DNA of 64,000 bases from Acinetobacter vivianii (GCF_014635885.1 NZ_BMDR01000009.1:1-64000), one strand, 5' to 3'. Shown: positions 48,480 to 58,237, counted from the stretch's first letter. Notes: generated from the letters alone by a model not told the origin. Numbers and translations: made by a program.

Positions 48480-49355
48480 ATGCAAAACCAGTCTGCTCCG
48501 ACACAGCCCTCGACTCAAATTGGAAAAGCCTTGCTTTGTCTTTTGACATCAGCATTTTTGTTTTCCATTATGGGAGTGTGCATTCGTTTTGCGTCTCAAA
48601 CCGTAGACAATGCCACTGTTGTGTTTTTTAGAAATGCAGTGGGTTTATTTATTTTTATCCCAATGCTGTTTAAACAAGGATTAGACTTCGTTAAAACAGA
48701 TAAACTCTGGATGCACACTTGGCGAAGTTTGGTTGGTCTTGCTGCAATGTATGGTTTTTTCTATGCCATTGCCAACCTAAAACTCTCAAATGCTATGGTT
48801 TTCAGTTATTCCTCTCCTATTTTTATTCCACTGATTGCATGGCTTTTTTTAAAAGAAAAAATCACTAAATCAATGATTTTTGCTGCTGTTATTGGGTTGG
48901 TTGGAGTTTTATTTGTTGCCAAACCCGACCAAGGCTTATTTAACGAATTGTCTTTTATTGGCATAGGTGCGTGCTTTTTATCAGCCATGGCCTTTGTTAC
49001 CGTAAGAGCTTTAACCAGTACAGAGCCGCCTGAACGTATTGTATTTTACTTCTGCATTTTTGGTAGTTTAATTTCATCTATTCCAATGTTATGGCACTGG
49101 CGTATTTTCACTTGGCACGAATTAAGCCTGCTCATTGCCGCAGGACTTTTAGCAAACATTAGCCAACTGTTTATGTCGTATGCTTATAGCTTAGCGCCAG
49201 CAGGGCAAATTGGCCCAATGAATTATATTGCTATTATTTTTGCAGGGATTTGGGGATTTATTTTTTGGCATGAATTACCCGATCTATTCAGCATTATTGG
49301 CATATGTATTATTTTATTTGCAATACTGCTTTGCAGCCCAAGATTTAGAAAGTAG
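48480..49355 (+). CDS. DMT-superfamily (EamA) transporter 1
   Basis: A 291-residue ten-segment EamA-type transporter with the internal duplication expected of the family (segments 1-5, LLCLLTSAFLFSIMGVCIRFAS; segments 6-10, SFIGIGACFLSAMAFVTVRAL). It probably exports a small metabolite. The ATG at 48480 is used; no good ribosome-binding site is visible. It is the first of three exporters in a visibly AT-rich stretch. Confidence 0.85.
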   Translation: MQNQSAPTQPSTQIGKALLCLLTSAFLFSIMGVCIRFASQTVDNATVVFFRNAVGLFIFIPMLFKQGLDFVKTDKLWMHTWRSLVGLAAMYGFFYAIANLKLSNAMVFSYSSPIFIPLIAWLFLKEKITKSMIFAAVIGLVGVLFVAKPDQGLFNELSFIGIGACFLSAMAFVTVRALTSTEPPERIVFYFCIFGSLISSIPMLWHWRIFTWHELSLLIAAGLLANISQLFMSYAYSLAPAGQIGPMNYIAIIFAGIWGFIFWHELPDLFSIIGICIILFAILLCSPRFRK

Positions 49356-49392
49356 TTTATTGATTGATATAGCGGTAAAAGTTCGAATGATC

Positions 49393-49409
49393 CATGATAA
49401 AAAATCATT
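49393..49409 (+). promoter_or_regulatory. CATRATAAAAAMTCAYT box, copy 1
   Basis: CATGATAAAAAATCATT, 85 nt before the antitoxin start. It has the LysR T-N11-A form with an ATGA/TCAT dyad and differs from the copy at 59634 at two of 17 positions. Confidence 0.55.
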
Positions 49410-49493
49410 AAACCTTGAGAATAAATCCGTTGTACTCATCCTATAGTCTCTCTTATCTTTGAACCGATAATAAACAGCTAAAAGGACTTTTAA

Positions 49494-49685
49494 ATGATTA
49501 GTTGGAATTACTCTAATGCTAGAGCACAACTATCCATGATTATGGATCAAGCAGTGTCAGGACAACCAGTTGAGATTACACGTCGGGGGCGCGAGTCTGC
49601 CGTTGTAATTAGTAAAGCATCTTATGAAGCTTATAAAAAAGCTGAATATGAGCAAATATGTCAAAAATCAAATGAAAAAAATTGA
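49494..49685 (+). CDS. Phd/YefM-family antitoxin, no cognate toxin
   Basis: A 63-residue antitoxin-like DNA-binding protein. The N-terminal fold is clear (ISWNYSNARAQLSMIMDQAV, then PVEITRRGRESAVVISKASYEAY). Such proteins bind their own operator and neutralise a RelE/Doc toxin through a C-terminal tail; here the tail is short (KAEYEQICQKSNEKN) and no toxin gene follows. Instead its TGA overlaps the ATG of a DMT transporter (TGATG). AAGGA precedes the ATG. It could be an orphan acting as a local repressor. Confidence 0.8.
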   Translation: MISWNYSNARAQLSMIMDQAVSGQPVEITRRGRESAVVISKASYEAYKKAEYEQICQKSNEKN

Positions 49686-50611
49686 TGAACTTAAAACTTT
49701 CATCCTTTCAGATAGGTTCGGTTAGTGCCTTTTTATCAGCTTTTTTATTCAGTACTAAAGCTATTTTTATTAAACAAGCTTATGCCATTACCTCTACTTT
49801 AGATGCAACTACACTCATGGTGATTAGAATGGCAAGTGCTTTACCATTCTTTTTACTTATATGCTGGATTGGTAGACATCATCTTAAAAATGTAAAGCTT
49901 AAAGATTGGTTTCTACTCACTCTGACTGGTGCTCTTGGTTACTACATCGCTAGTTGGCTCGACTTTTATGGCTTAATGTTTATTAGTGCTTCTTTGGAAA
50001 GGATTATTCTCTTCTTATATCCAACTTTAACTGTTATCGCCTCCAGTATCATCTTCAAACAAAAACTTAATATTAAAGTCATCATTGCATTAATTTTAAG
50101 TTATGGGGGTACTGTTCTAGTTATGCTGCAAGAACAAAAGAACTTAACAGATCAGCATGACTTTTGGCTTGGCGCTAGCCTTGTCTTTGCAAGCGCTGTT
50201 GCATTTGCATGTTATCTGTTACTAACGCCATCACTAATAAAAAAATTTGGCTCCTTAAATTTAACTGGGCTATCACTGTCCGCAGCTTGTCTCTGTATTT
50301 TCATCCATTTTATCTCTATAAATCCTCATCCCCTTCAGCACTTAACTTCCTTACCACTTAGTATAATCTGGTATGGCGTTGGGCTAGGCATCTTTGCAAC
50401 GGTCCTCCCGACCCTTTTGCTTGTGTTTAGTATTGAGCATTTAGGTGCAGCTCAATCATCAATTATTTCATCAGTTGGCCCTGTTTTAACTATTTTTCTA
50501 GCTATTTTGTTTTTAGATGAACACTTAAATTCTATTCAATGGATTGGATGTATTCTTAACATTATTGGAGTAATGGTCATTACTTTATCTAGAAATAGAC
50601 TCAAGAACTAA
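49685..50611 (+). CDS. DMT-superfamily (EamA) transporter 2
   Basis: A 308-residue ten-segment EamA transporter (FLSAFLFSTKAIFIKQAY; second repeat LGASLVFASAVAFACYLLLTP; IGCILNIIGVMVITL). The ATG at 49685 overlaps the antitoxin stop by one base, so translation is coupled. A TTG one codon upstream is also in frame. The substrate is unknown. Confidence 0.85.
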   Translation: MNLKLSSFQIGSVSAFLSAFLFSTKAIFIKQAYAITSTLDATTLMVIRMASALPFFLLICWIGRHHLKNVKLKDWFLLTLTGALGYYIASWLDFYGLMFISASLERIILFLYPTLTVIASSIIFKQKLNIKVIIALILSYGGTVLVMLQEQKNLTDQHDFWLGASLVFASAVAFACYLLLTPSLIKKFGSLNLTGLSLSAACLCIFIHFISINPHPLQHLTSLPLSIIWYGVGLGIFATVLPTLLLVFSIEHLGAAQSSIISSVGPVLTIFLAILFLDEHLNSIQWIGCILNIIGVMVITLSRNRLKN

Positions 50612-50623
50612 TACTCACCCAAC

Positions 50624-50659
50624 CATAATAAAAACTCATTATTGCATGATAAATTATCA
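50624..50659 (+). promoter_or_regulatory. CATRATAAAAAMTCAYT box, copy 2, with second dyad
   Basis: CATAATAAAAACTCATT (50624-50640), followed 21 nt on by the palindrome TGATAA-A-TTATCA (50647-50659), also of T-N11-A form. Two such sites two helical turns apart are the common LysR layout. They lie 88 nt before the YddG-like gene. Confidence 0.55.
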
Positions 50660-50727
50660 CGCGAATATAACTTTAAAAACAATTATTAAAAAACTAATAT
50701 TAAAATTATTTTAATCAGGCAAAACAA

Positions 50728-51630
50728 ATGAACCGCCAGATTGCAACCAGTATGGGCATTTTAGCTTTATTACTCTGGTCAACTTTAGTTGGCCTACTCA
50801 GGCTATCTACAGAGATTTTTGGCCCAATTTATACAGTAACTTATGTCTACACTTTAAGTGCCATTCTTTTATATTTTTCTTATGGTTTACCTGACTTTAA
50901 AAAAACGTCTGCTAAATTTCTGATTATCTCTAGCTCACTTTTTGTAATCTTTGAATTATGTTTTGCTTTTTCGATCACATTAGCAAAATCAGTTGAAAAG
51001 TCGATTGAAATGAATATCATTTTTAGCTTATGGCCAACCTTGATTATTTTAATGCTAGCGGTACTAAAAGAAGAAAAAGTAAACTTTTTAACTATTTTTG
51101 GTATATTAATTAGTTTTTCAGGAATAGTTATGATTAACTATCATCCAAATCTTAACTTTATTGATAACTTTTATAAAAATCCACTTAGCTATATTCTAAT
51201 TTTTTTGGCTTCAATACTTTGGGCTTTTTATTGTATATATACCAAAAAACATAGTAATGGTACTAATGCTGTTTCTTTATACTTTATTCTGACAGCAATC
51301 GCTTTATGGATTCTGACCTTTTTTACACAAGGGTTTAATTTTCCTCATGTCACTCATTTCACAAGCTATTCTTTTATCCTGATCAATGCATTCTTTTTTG
51401 CGATGGGCTATCTGGCTTGGAATGTTGGAATCATCAAAGGGAATATGCCACTTTTAGTCATCCTATCTTATTTTTCTCCTATGCTCTCTTCTGCATTTTC
51501 AGTCATAGTCTTACATTCCACGTTATCTAATAATTTTTGGTATGGCGCAATTACCGTAACATTTGGCTCATTAATTTGTTGGCTCTCTACTCGTAAGAAA
51601 CAAATTCACCACCCGAAATTAGCAATCTAA
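50728..51630 (+). CDS. YddG-like aromatic amino acid/amine DMT exporter
   Basis: A 300-residue DMT protein. Its start (RQIATSMGILALLLWSTLVGLLRLSTEIFGPI) follows E. coli/Salmonella YddG closely in pattern, including the WST segment. YddG exports aromatic amino acids and related compounds. Ten membrane segments are visible. It ends in a terminator shared with marC. The precise substrate is an inference. Confidence 0.82.
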   Translation: MNRQIATSMGILALLLWSTLVGLLRLSTEIFGPIYTVTYVYTLSAILLYFSYGLPDFKKTSAKFLIISSSLFVIFELCFAFSITLAKSVEKSIEMNIIFSLWPTLIILMLAVLKEEKVNFLTIFGILISFSGIVMINYHPNLNFIDNFYKNPLSYILIFLASILWAFYCIYTKKHSNGTNAVSLYFILTAIALWILTFFTQGFNFPHVTHFTSYSFILINAFFFAMGYLAWNVGIIKGNMPLLVILSYFSPMLSSAFSVIVLHSTLSNNFWYGAITVTFGSLICWLSTRKKQIHHPKLAI

Positions 51631-51637
51631 AATAAAT

Positions 51638-51660
51638 AAGCCAAAGATGAACTTTGGCTT
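51638..51660. terminator. Bidirectional terminator
   Basis: AAGCCAAAG (51638-51646) and CTTTGGCTT (51652-51660), perfect 9-bp stem with a 5-nt loop, between the convergent YddG-like and MarC genes. Confidence 0.8.
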
Positions 51661-51671
51661 TATCTCTCTTT

Positions 51672-52277
51672 TTAAATTAGTCTTAAAACACCAGTTACTA
51701 TCATGTCGACTGCTATAGTTCCAATTATTAAAGCAGCAAGACGACCTACGATATCAAAATAACGATCTATATACTTTGCATGTTTATAACGTAGGTGATC
51801 ATGTGAAAACTTCATAAGAATTAATACACTACACGTTAAAAGTAGTACTAAAGCTATAATTGCAGCTGCCTCTAAAATTGACATATGCATTCCAGTGACT
51901 ACAGCAGCACTAATCGTGCCAGGTCCAATCATAAATGGCATTGCAATAGTTCCAGCCAAATGTTCAGGAGCCCCTCTCATTTCTCCAATCGTATCGGCCC
52001 CCTGGAATACATACCGATATCCTATTACTAGAAAAATTAGCCCTCCAAAAATAAGAAATGATTCAAATCTTACATTTAAATATTTATTAAAAATTGCTTC
52101 TCCACCCCAAGCAAAGAGTAGAAAAACAACATACGCAATAAGACTGCCTTGAATTAAAGCTTTATTAAAAACTTTCGTTTCTGTATGTCGTATTAAACCG
52201 ATCATATAGATACTCATGAGGAAAGGATTGAGTAACGAAAAAAATAGAATAAAAGTACTGAGGTATGGTGAAGACAT
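51672..52277 (-). CDS. MarC-family integral membrane protein
   Basis: A 201-residue protein with six membrane segments, standard for MarC/UPF0056. The first contains STFILFFSLLNPF, and the central loop PEHLAGTIAMPFMIGPGTISAAVV is the conserved family signature. The function of the family is not established; despite the name it is not shown to give multiple resistance. AAGGA precedes the ATG. Confidence 0.87.
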   Translation of the reverse strand: MSSPYLSTFILFFSLLNPFLMSIYMIGLIRHTETKVFNKALIQGSLIAYVVFLLFAWGGEAIFNKYLNVRFESFLIFGGLIFLVIGYRYVFQGADTIGEMRGAPEHLAGTIAMPFMIGPGTISAAVVTGMHMSILEAAAIIALVLLLTCSVLILMKFSHDHLRYKHAKYIDRYFDIVGRLAALIIGTIAVDMIVTGVLRLI

Positions 52278-52295
52278 TTTTTGTTATCCTTAACA

Positions 52296-52325
52296 AGTTC
52301 AGGAAGTTAAAAAACTTCCTGAACT
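52296..52325. terminator. 13-bp perfect hairpin between porin and MarC genes
   Basis: AGTTCAGGAAGTT (52296-52308) and AACTTCCTGAACT (52313-52325) with a 4-nt loop, just downstream of the porin stop on the minus strand. The minus-strand tail is TGTTAAGG, so it is not a standard T-tract terminator. It may protect the porin mRNA 3' end or limit read-through into marC. Confidence 0.55.
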
Positions 52326-52353
52326 GTAAATTATTAAGTTTTTTTGATATCGT

Positions 52354-53526
52354 TTAAAAGTTATAAACCAGCATTAGATTTAATAACTTATTCCACTTTC
52401 CATCATCACCTGCTGCTAGGGAGCTACCCGTTCCTCCAACAAACGGATCATTTTTACTCATTAAATATTCGGTATATAAAGAAACATTTTTATAGTCCCA
52501 AGCGACCCCAACAATATTGCGTTGTGAGTTATCAAAGCTATCTTCTTTCTTATTAAAACCACTAAAAACGATGTACGGCGTAACATTCAGCGAATCACGT
52601 ACATTTTTAAATACGTAACTTGTATCGACTGTGTAGAAATAACCTTTGTTAGCAAGATCATATTCTCCGTCAAAAGATCCAAAAGTAGAGCGATCTGGAC
52701 TTAAAGCATCCTTATTGTTAATTGATTGTCTTCCACCAGTGACGACAACATTTAAATTTTTATAATTAATGCGATTAAATAGTGCCCATGTATTTCTTGA
52801 GCCATCAGCTGAGGTTTTCTTATTTTCAATATCTGAGTACCAGTAACTTCCTCCTACTGATATTTTCAGATCATCTGTACTTAGAAATTTAAGATCTTGA
52901 TCTACCCTTGCCATCCACATATTTTTTTCATTAAGATTCGTTTTTAATGGATCAGAAGATTTGACTACATTGGCAGTATATCTAGCAGAATCTTTGCTTT
53001 CTCCATGATAATTACCGCCATCAGTTGCAAAATATGCTAAATCAATTTTAGTGGCAGACGGTAATTCAAAGTGATAATTTGCCCCTAAATTTGAAGCGTC
53101 CTGTAAACCCATGGTGTTGTTAATACCAGCATAAAAGCTAGTATCCCAAAAACGACCTGGTCCAAATGGAATCGGTTGTACACCCACAGTGATATTATCC
53201 GTTGAATTTAAATGATATCCCGCATATCCATATACCAAAGTTGAAAAGTCGCAAAATGTATCGTATTGATAGCAGCGATATTCGACTTTTCCGAACCAGT
53301 CTGGTGATTCATAACCTAATCTTAAAATTGCTGCATCAAATTGAATTTTATGATCAGATGCATCTTCACCATAATTCTTATCTTGATAATTAGCGCGTAA
53401 AGCACCTGAAATAGTTAAAGCCCCTGTTTCACTATTGGCATCTCCTAAAGTTAAACCTGCCAATGCAGGGCATGCCAAACTTATAGACGCTAAGCTCAAT
53501 CCAAGCTTCAAAAACACTTTTCTCAT
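52354..53526 (-). CDS. Outer-membrane porin
   Basis: A 390-residue exported barrel protein. The signal peptide ends LACPALA, followed by GLTLGDANSETGALTISGALRANY, and the chain ends MLVYNF with C-terminal Phe. Alternating strand pattern (VVVTGGRQSINNK, SLYTEYLMSKND) is typical. The start at 53526 has AGGA 8 nt upstream. It resembles OprP/OprO-type proteins in the strand near RLGYESPDWFGKVEYR, but I do not claim phosphate selectivity. A terminator (53683-53718) separates it from the cupin operon. Confidence 0.8.
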   Translation of the reverse strand: MRKVFLKLGLSLASISLACPALAGLTLGDANSETGALTISGALRANYQDKNYGEDASDHKIQFDAAILRLGYESPDWFGKVEYRCYQYDTFCDFSTLVYGYAGYHLNSTDNITVGVQPIPFGPGRFWDTSFYAGINNTMGLQDASNLGANYHFELPSATKIDLAYFATDGGNYHGESKDSARYTANVVKSSDPLKTNLNEKNMWMARVDQDLKFLSTDDLKISVGGSYWYSDIENKKTSADGSRNTWALFNRINYKNLNVVVTGGRQSINNKDALSPDRSTFGSFDGEYDLANKGYFYTVDTSYVFKNVRDSLNVTPYIVFSGFNKKEDSFDNSQRNIVGVAWDYKNVSLYTEYLMSKNDPFVGGTGSSLAAGDDGKWNKLLNLMLVYNF

Positions 53527-53682
53527 ATACAATTCCTTGTTAAATCAATATTTGCAAAGAGCTAATCCTACTCTCTACTTGTTTTTTTCAGACGCAATTT
53601 CCTATTCAAGAAAGGTTCCTGAAATTAATAATTTATTAACTTTTATTTAGATTGCCGTTGAACCTAAGTACTCATGAAAAAG

Positions 53683-53718
53683 TCCATCCACTTTGAGCTC
53701 TGTTTAAAAGTGGATGGA
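53683..53718 (-). terminator. Terminator of the Rieske-cupin operon
   Basis: TCCATCCACTTT (53683-53694) and AAAGTGGATGGA (53707-53718), perfect 12-bp stem, with CTTTTTC on the minus-strand side, 6 bp after the cupin stop. Confidence 0.85.
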
Positions 53719-53723
53719 TAGTT

Positions 53724-54080
53724 TTATTCAATCCCGTGTATTTCTTTCCAATTGCCAGGATGTACTACATAACCAAACAATGCATGACCACCATAAATTA
53801 AGTCAGTTCCCTCAGGAATCCATAACATTTGTCCCGGCCGAACTTCATATTTTTGACCATTAGCAGTAAGTTCAAAACAGCCTTCAATTACAAAAATGAC
53901 TTCGTCATAAAGTAATTTCCAGCTAACTTCAGCCCCTTCCCAACGTGCAAATCCGATTCCCATATTCGGTGAAACATCTGCACCTAACGCTCTAGCAACA
54001 TATGCCATCCCATCAGGAGTTTCACCGCGTAGGTTGAAAATCAATTGTTTACTATCAACTAAACGAACTTCACTCATCAT
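53724..54080 (-). CDS. Single-domain cupin protein, EutQ-like
   Basis: A 118-residue cupin with the beta-barrel pattern WKLLYDEVIFVIEGCFELTANG and PGQMLWIPEGTDLIYGG. The first motif lacks the usual two His (DEVIFVIEG), as in EutQ-type cupins, so strong metal binding is doubtful. It starts 8 bp after the DAO gene stop and is the last gene of the five-gene operon. It could be an isomerase, lyase or binding protein for a pathway intermediate; the role is unknown. Confidence 0.75.
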   Translation of the reverse strand: MMSEVRLVDSKQLIFNLRGETPDGMAYVARALGADVSPNMGIGFARWEGAEVSWKLLYDEVIFVIEGCFELTANGQKYEVRPGQMLWIPEGTDLIYGGHALFGYVVHPGNWKEIHGIE

Positions 54081-54088
54081 CTTTTACC

Positions 54089-55405
54089 TTACAATTCACT
54101 ACGACTACGCCACTTTTCAAATCGAATACGAGTCTTCACTCCAAGACCTAAAAATGGTTCAGGTGGATTTAGACTTGGCATACCCGTCACAAATTGAATA
54201 TCACTTAGTGCTTGAGAGTCTGCGCCTACAACCAAATCAGCTAAAAGTGTTCCTGAAATTGTTCCCCAAGCTGCTCCAACACCATTGTCACAAGCACTTG
54301 CATAAACACCATCTTCTAATTCACCAAAGAAATTCGTAAAGTTACGAGAAATCGCGTAAACACCGCCCCAAGTATGCGTAAATGGCACATCGGCTAACTC
54401 TGGATAACGTGCTAAAAAGGCTTTACGATGATCTGCCTGTATCCAGTGACGATTATCATCGCTGACATTGGCACCGTATTTCGGTACATGTTTATAAGTA
54501 TTACGGATCAAAATACGACGATCTGCCGTCATACGTAATGTAGTTCCAGCATGATCTGCTGGTGTTAGTCCCCAATCCAACTCACCAAGATAAATATTCA
54601 TTTCTTGGTCTGTCAGAGGGCGTGTCCAACTTGCGAAGGTCATGACGGGTAATAAGCGATTTTTCAAATATCCAAATTCACGCGTAAAAATACTTGTTGC
54701 TAGAAGTACTTTAGGCGTGGTGATCAGGCCTTGATCACCTTCTAATACCCATTGATTATTCTTTCTTTTTAAATCACGGATTGGTGATTGCTCTAATAAT
54801 TCAACATTAGCTGGTAGATTATCCCCCATACCTCTTACTAAGGCTGCTGGTTGCATTAAGTAAGAACCTGGGGTGAAAATTGCACGACTATAAAAATCTG
54901 TCCCTAATATTTTTTTCAGCTCGGCCTTTTCAACCCAACGATATGGTTCACCTAAATCTTTCATCAGATGTTCAAAATGATTGAGATGAGCTTCACCTCT
55001 TTCACCTACTGCACCTTGATATTTACCTGCTGCCGACCACTGACAATCAATATTATGGCGCTCTACTAAACCTTGTAATTGTGCAATTGCAGATCGGTTT
55101 AGACTTAACAACTTTTGCTTATGCGAAGGATCTGGATGTGATAATGCAAATTTATGGGGTAAATCAATTACAAACCCTGAATTACGACCTGAGGCACCTT
55201 CAGCCACACGCTGAGCATCCACTAGAATAATACGGGCATTTGGCTTGAGTTCTGCCAATCTACGAGCTGCGGCTAATCCTGCGAAACCCGCTCCAATAAT
55301 GGCATAGTCTGCTTTTTGTGGACCGATTAACTTTTTAGCAGGACCCGCTGGCGGCAATGCCGCATACCAGCCGCAAGTACTATCATCATTTGGTAAAGCA
55401 ATCAT
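54089..55405 (-). CDS. DAO-family FAD oxidoreductase
   Basis: A 438-residue FAD-dependent amine oxidase/dehydrogenase of the DAO type. The Rossmann motif YAIIGAGFAGLAAARRLAEL starts near residue 34, and the N-terminal WYAALPP and EGASGRNSGFV are shared with gamma-glutamylputrescine oxidase PuuB. FFGELEDGVYASACDNGVGAAWGTISG binds FAD near the C terminus. It probably oxidises a secondary or tertiary amine formed by the Rieske oxygenase. AAGGGAA precedes the ATG, 17 bp after the upstream gene. Confidence 0.83.
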   Translation of the reverse strand: MIALPNDDSTCGWYAALPPAGPAKKLIGPQKADYAIIGAGFAGLAAARRLAELKPNARIILVDAQRVAEGASGRNSGFVIDLPHKFALSHPDPSHKQKLLSLNRSAIAQLQGLVERHNIDCQWSAAGKYQGAVGERGEAHLNHFEHLMKDLGEPYRWVEKAELKKILGTDFYSRAIFTPGSYLMQPAALVRGMGDNLPANVELLEQSPIRDLKRKNNQWVLEGDQGLITTPKVLLATSIFTREFGYLKNRLLPVMTFASWTRPLTDQEMNIYLGELDWGLTPADHAGTTLRMTADRRILIRNTYKHVPKYGANVSDDNRHWIQADHRKAFLARYPELADVPFTHTWGGVYAISRNFTNFFGELEDGVYASACDNGVGAAWGTISGTLLADLVVGADSQALSDIQFVTGMPSLNPPEPFLGLGVKTRIRFEKWRSRSEL

Positions 55406-55422
55406 TTTGTTATTCCCTTAAC

Positions 55423-56778
55423 TTAAACTGCGGTTGGACACGAATTTAGTTTTTCAAGCCACTCAGTACGATGATGTTGTAATTGACACCCGAGTAACGC
55501 GAAGCCTGTTAACTTGCCTTGTTCATTGTAGAAACCAGCAGCAAACTCTCCGTCATGTTGTTCCACTCTCCATTCACCGGTCCCCATTGCAGGTAAGACT
55601 GATAATGGCAAAATTGGTGTTTTTACTAAAACTGGTGTTGATTTCAGATCCGCAGCAATTGAATGACCTAAAAGATTATTAACTAAAGCTGGTAATGCTT
55701 GAGTGATAGGATTGATATAAGGTGCCCATTGACCATTCACCTCTGCACAATCTCCCAAAGCAAAAATTGCAGGATCACTACTACAATGATCAAGTCCCGT
55801 ACAGATACCGCGTGCTGTCTCTAGACCGGCTGCTTGAGCTAATGCAATATTTGGCCTCAAACCGACTGCACTTAATACCAAGTCAGTTTCAACGGATTGA
55901 CCATCTTGGAGAGTTAATTGGTAACGCCCATCTGCAGATTGAATAGAACGGATACTATTTTGTAATTTCCACTCTACGCCTAACTCACTTAGCGCATTTT
56001 GTAGAGCATGTCCTAAAGGTTCTGGAATAAGACGTTCCATCGCCCATTTACCTAGCCCAACAACTGTAACTTTGACGCCATGTGCAGCTAAATCATTAGC
56101 GAACTCACAACCAATGAGACCATCCCCAAGAATTGTGACGTGTTGTTTATCTGATAATTGCTGACGGAAACGGCGATAATCCGCTAGATCATTTACGCTT
56201 AATGTTGCCGTAGAATCACCATCAATAGGAATGATAACTGGCGTTGCGCCTGTAGCAAGTACAAGTCTACCGTAAGGATAATCACCAATTGTGGTTTGAA
56301 GCTTTTTATTAGCCCGATCAATATGAGTCACTTTTGTATGTGGATAAACACGAATATTTAAGCGTTGTTCCCAACTAAGAGCGGTCTCACGGACTAAACT
56401 TTCACCGTCTTTACCTAATGCTAAAGCATTAGATAAAGCTGGTTTGCTATATAAGGCACCATCATCAGCAGTAAATACAGTAATAGACAAGTCTGGAGAT
56501 TGTGCACGTAAAGTTGAAGCCACTTGATAGCCGGCATGACCGCTACCAATAATCACAACAGGTTCAATCACTGCAGCTACTGCCACTTGAGGAATTTCGT
56601 CCTCTTCAACATCTGTGATATCGAGCATTTCAAAATCAGCTTTACCCACTTGACACTCTGGACACATCCAGTCATCAGGGATATCTTCCCATTTCGTTCC
56701 TGGTGCTATCCCATCATCAGGCCAGCCTTTAGCTTCATCATAGATCCAGCCACAGACAATACATAACCACTTTCTCAT
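55423..56778 (-). CDS. Rubredoxin-NAD(P)H:rubredoxin reductase fusion
   Basis: A 451-residue fusion. Residues 1-54 are a complete rubredoxin with four Cys ([18 protein letters not shown] and [14 protein letters not shown]). Residues about 70-451 are a FAD reductase with [18 protein letters not shown], the NAD-binding [21 protein letters not shown] and the FAD stretch [13 protein letters not shown]. It is a self-contained electron chain NAD(P)H to FAD to Fe(Cys)4. It is encoded in one operon with a Rieske oxygenase that has no other reductase gene here, so it is the likely donor. Rubredoxins usually serve alkane hydroxylases, which makes the pairing unusual. Confidence 0.88.
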   Translation of the reverse strand: MRKWLCIVCGWIYDEAKGWPDDGIAPGTKWEDIPDDWMCPECQVGKADFEMLDITDVEEDEIPQVAVAAVIEPVVIIGSGHAGYQVASTLRAQSPDLSITVFTADDGALYSKPALSNALALGKDGESLVRETALSWEQRLNIRVYPHTKVTHIDRANKKLQTTIGDYPYGRLVLATGATPVIIPIDGDSTATLSVNDLADYRRFRQQLSDKQHVTILGDGLIGCEFANDLAAHGVKVTVVGLGKWAMERLIPEPLGHALQNALSELGVEWKLQNSIRSIQSADGRYQLTLQDGQSVETDLVLSAVGLRPNIALAQAAGLETARGICTGLDHCSSDPAIFALGDCAEVNGQWAPYINPITQALPALVNNLLGHSIAADLKSTPVLVKTPILPLSVLPAMGTGEWRVEQHDGEFAAGFYNEQGKLTGFALLGCQLQHHRTEWLEKLNSCPTAV

Positions 56779-56805
56779 CTTGTCTATTTCCTTATTTCTT
56801 ACAAA

Positions 56806-58236
56806 TTACACGCTATGCTTCAAACGAATACCGATATTGCGAGTTTGAACATAACTGTAGATGGCTTCCTGCCCTTTTTCGCGACCAAAACCAGATAAGC
56901 CCACACCACCAAATGGTGTTTCGATTCCGCCAGCAAACCATTCATTAACAAATACTTGGCCTGCAATAAGACGATTTGCTACTCGAAGTGTTTGATTCAG
57001 ATTTTCACCAAATACACCAGCTACAAGGCCAAAGTCCGTACCATTTGCGATTGCAACTGCTTGGTCTTCATCATCAAAAGGCATGATCACCATGACAGGA
57101 CCAAAAACTTCTTCTTGAGCAATCGACATGCCATCTTTTGCTTCAATAATCGTTGGCAGGACGAAGTAACCTTCTAGATCTGCTGCTTTACCGCCCGTTA
57201 GAACTTTTGCACCTTCTTCACGCGCTTTATCAATCATGGCAAGAATTTGTTGCTGCTGATCTTTAGAGACAACAGGTGTAAGTTCCGCATTATTTTCGCC
57301 AATACCCACCGTCAGGCTTTCTGCCAGATTAACGACAGCAGCCTTAACTTCTTCATAACGACTACGATGTACTAATAACCGAGACATTGCTGAGCAGACT
57401 TGCCCTGAGTTATAAAAAATTCCAACTTTAACGCTACGTAGTAACTGCTCTAAATCAACATCTGCAAAAGCGATTGCAGCAGACTTACCACCTAACTCCA
57501 TTACAGAAGGTGTCGCGCGTTCAGCCGCATCTTTCAAAATGCGTTGGCCTGTTGGTACAGAGCCAGTAAATACAATCTGGTTCGTATCTTGGTGTTTAAC
57601 CAGATGGGTTCCAACTTCTGACCCTTTACCACACAGTAAATTTACTGCACCTTGTGGAAAACCAGCTTTCTCAATTGCTTTAATGAGTAAAACCATTCCT
57701 AAAGGAGAAACTTCAGGTGACTTAATTACGACCGCATTGCCAGCTGCTAAAGCAGGTGCAAGCGAGCGAGCGCAAATTGATACAGGGAAGTTCCACGGTA
57801 CGATTTGAACCGATACACCCATTGGAATATATGAAGTGAAATCTACATAATCTTTACCTAGAGGTACTGAGATTCCTTCAATTTTATCTGCCATACCCGC
57901 GTAGTATTCGAAATAACGCGCTGCTTCATCGAATTCTTCACGTGCCGTATCAACATTTTTACCGTTTTCACGGCAAAGAAGTAATGCGCCTTCGTCAGCA
58001 ATTTCACGAATAGCTTCTGCTGCTTTTAACATCCAAGTTGTACGTTGTGCAGGGCGTACATCAGTTAATGCACCACTATTCACACAACGTCTAGCTGCAG
58101 CCATTGCAGCATCAGCATCTTCAATACTTGCACGAGCTACTGTTGCAAAAACTGTATCTGTTGCTGGGTTGATAATTTCCAATTGGCGAGAAGCATCTCG
58201 CCATTGGCCATCAACATAGTTGAGGTAATGTTGCAT
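56806..58236 (-). CDS. NAD-dependent aldehyde dehydrogenase (betaine-aldehyde-type)
   Basis: A 476-residue aldehyde dehydrogenase with IVPWNFPVS, FTGSVPTG, the base Glu in VMELGGKS and the nucleophile Cys in SGQVCSAMSR. It follows the Rieske gene by 1 bp behind GGAGG, so co-translation is certain. In this setting it would oxidise the aldehyde released when the Rieske enzyme or the DAO flavoprotein cleaves a C-N bond. Resemblance to betaine aldehyde or gamma-aminobutyraldehyde dehydrogenases is at family level only. Confidence 0.87.
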   Translation of the reverse strand: MQHYLNYVDGQWRDASRQLEIINPATDTVFATVARASIEDADAAMAAARRCVNSGALTDVRPAQRTTWMLKAAEAIREIADEGALLLCRENGKNVDTAREEFDEAARYFEYYAGMADKIEGISVPLGKDYVDFTSYIPMGVSVQIVPWNFPVSICARSLAPALAAGNAVVIKSPEVSPLGMVLLIKAIEKAGFPQGAVNLLCGKGSEVGTHLVKHQDTNQIVFTGSVPTGQRILKDAAERATPSVMELGGKSAAIAFADVDLEQLLRSVKVGIFYNSGQVCSAMSRLLVHRSRYEEVKAAVVNLAESLTVGIGENNAELTPVVSKDQQQQILAMIDKAREEGAKVLTGGKAADLEGYFVLPTIIEAKDGMSIAQEEVFGPVMVIMPFDDEDQAVAIANGTDFGLVAGVFGENLNQTLRVANRLIAGQVFVNEWFAGGIETPFGGVGLSGFGREKGQEAIYSYVQTRNIGIRLKHSV

Positions 58237-58237
58237 A

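Noticed and set aside
45363..53532. TTGTATATG repeated at the starts of gudP, the first EamA gene and the 53.5-kb porin
   Set aside because: Three short matches over unrelated genes; only the ATG of each is supported, and the shared TTG-TAT is likely chance in AT-rich DNA.
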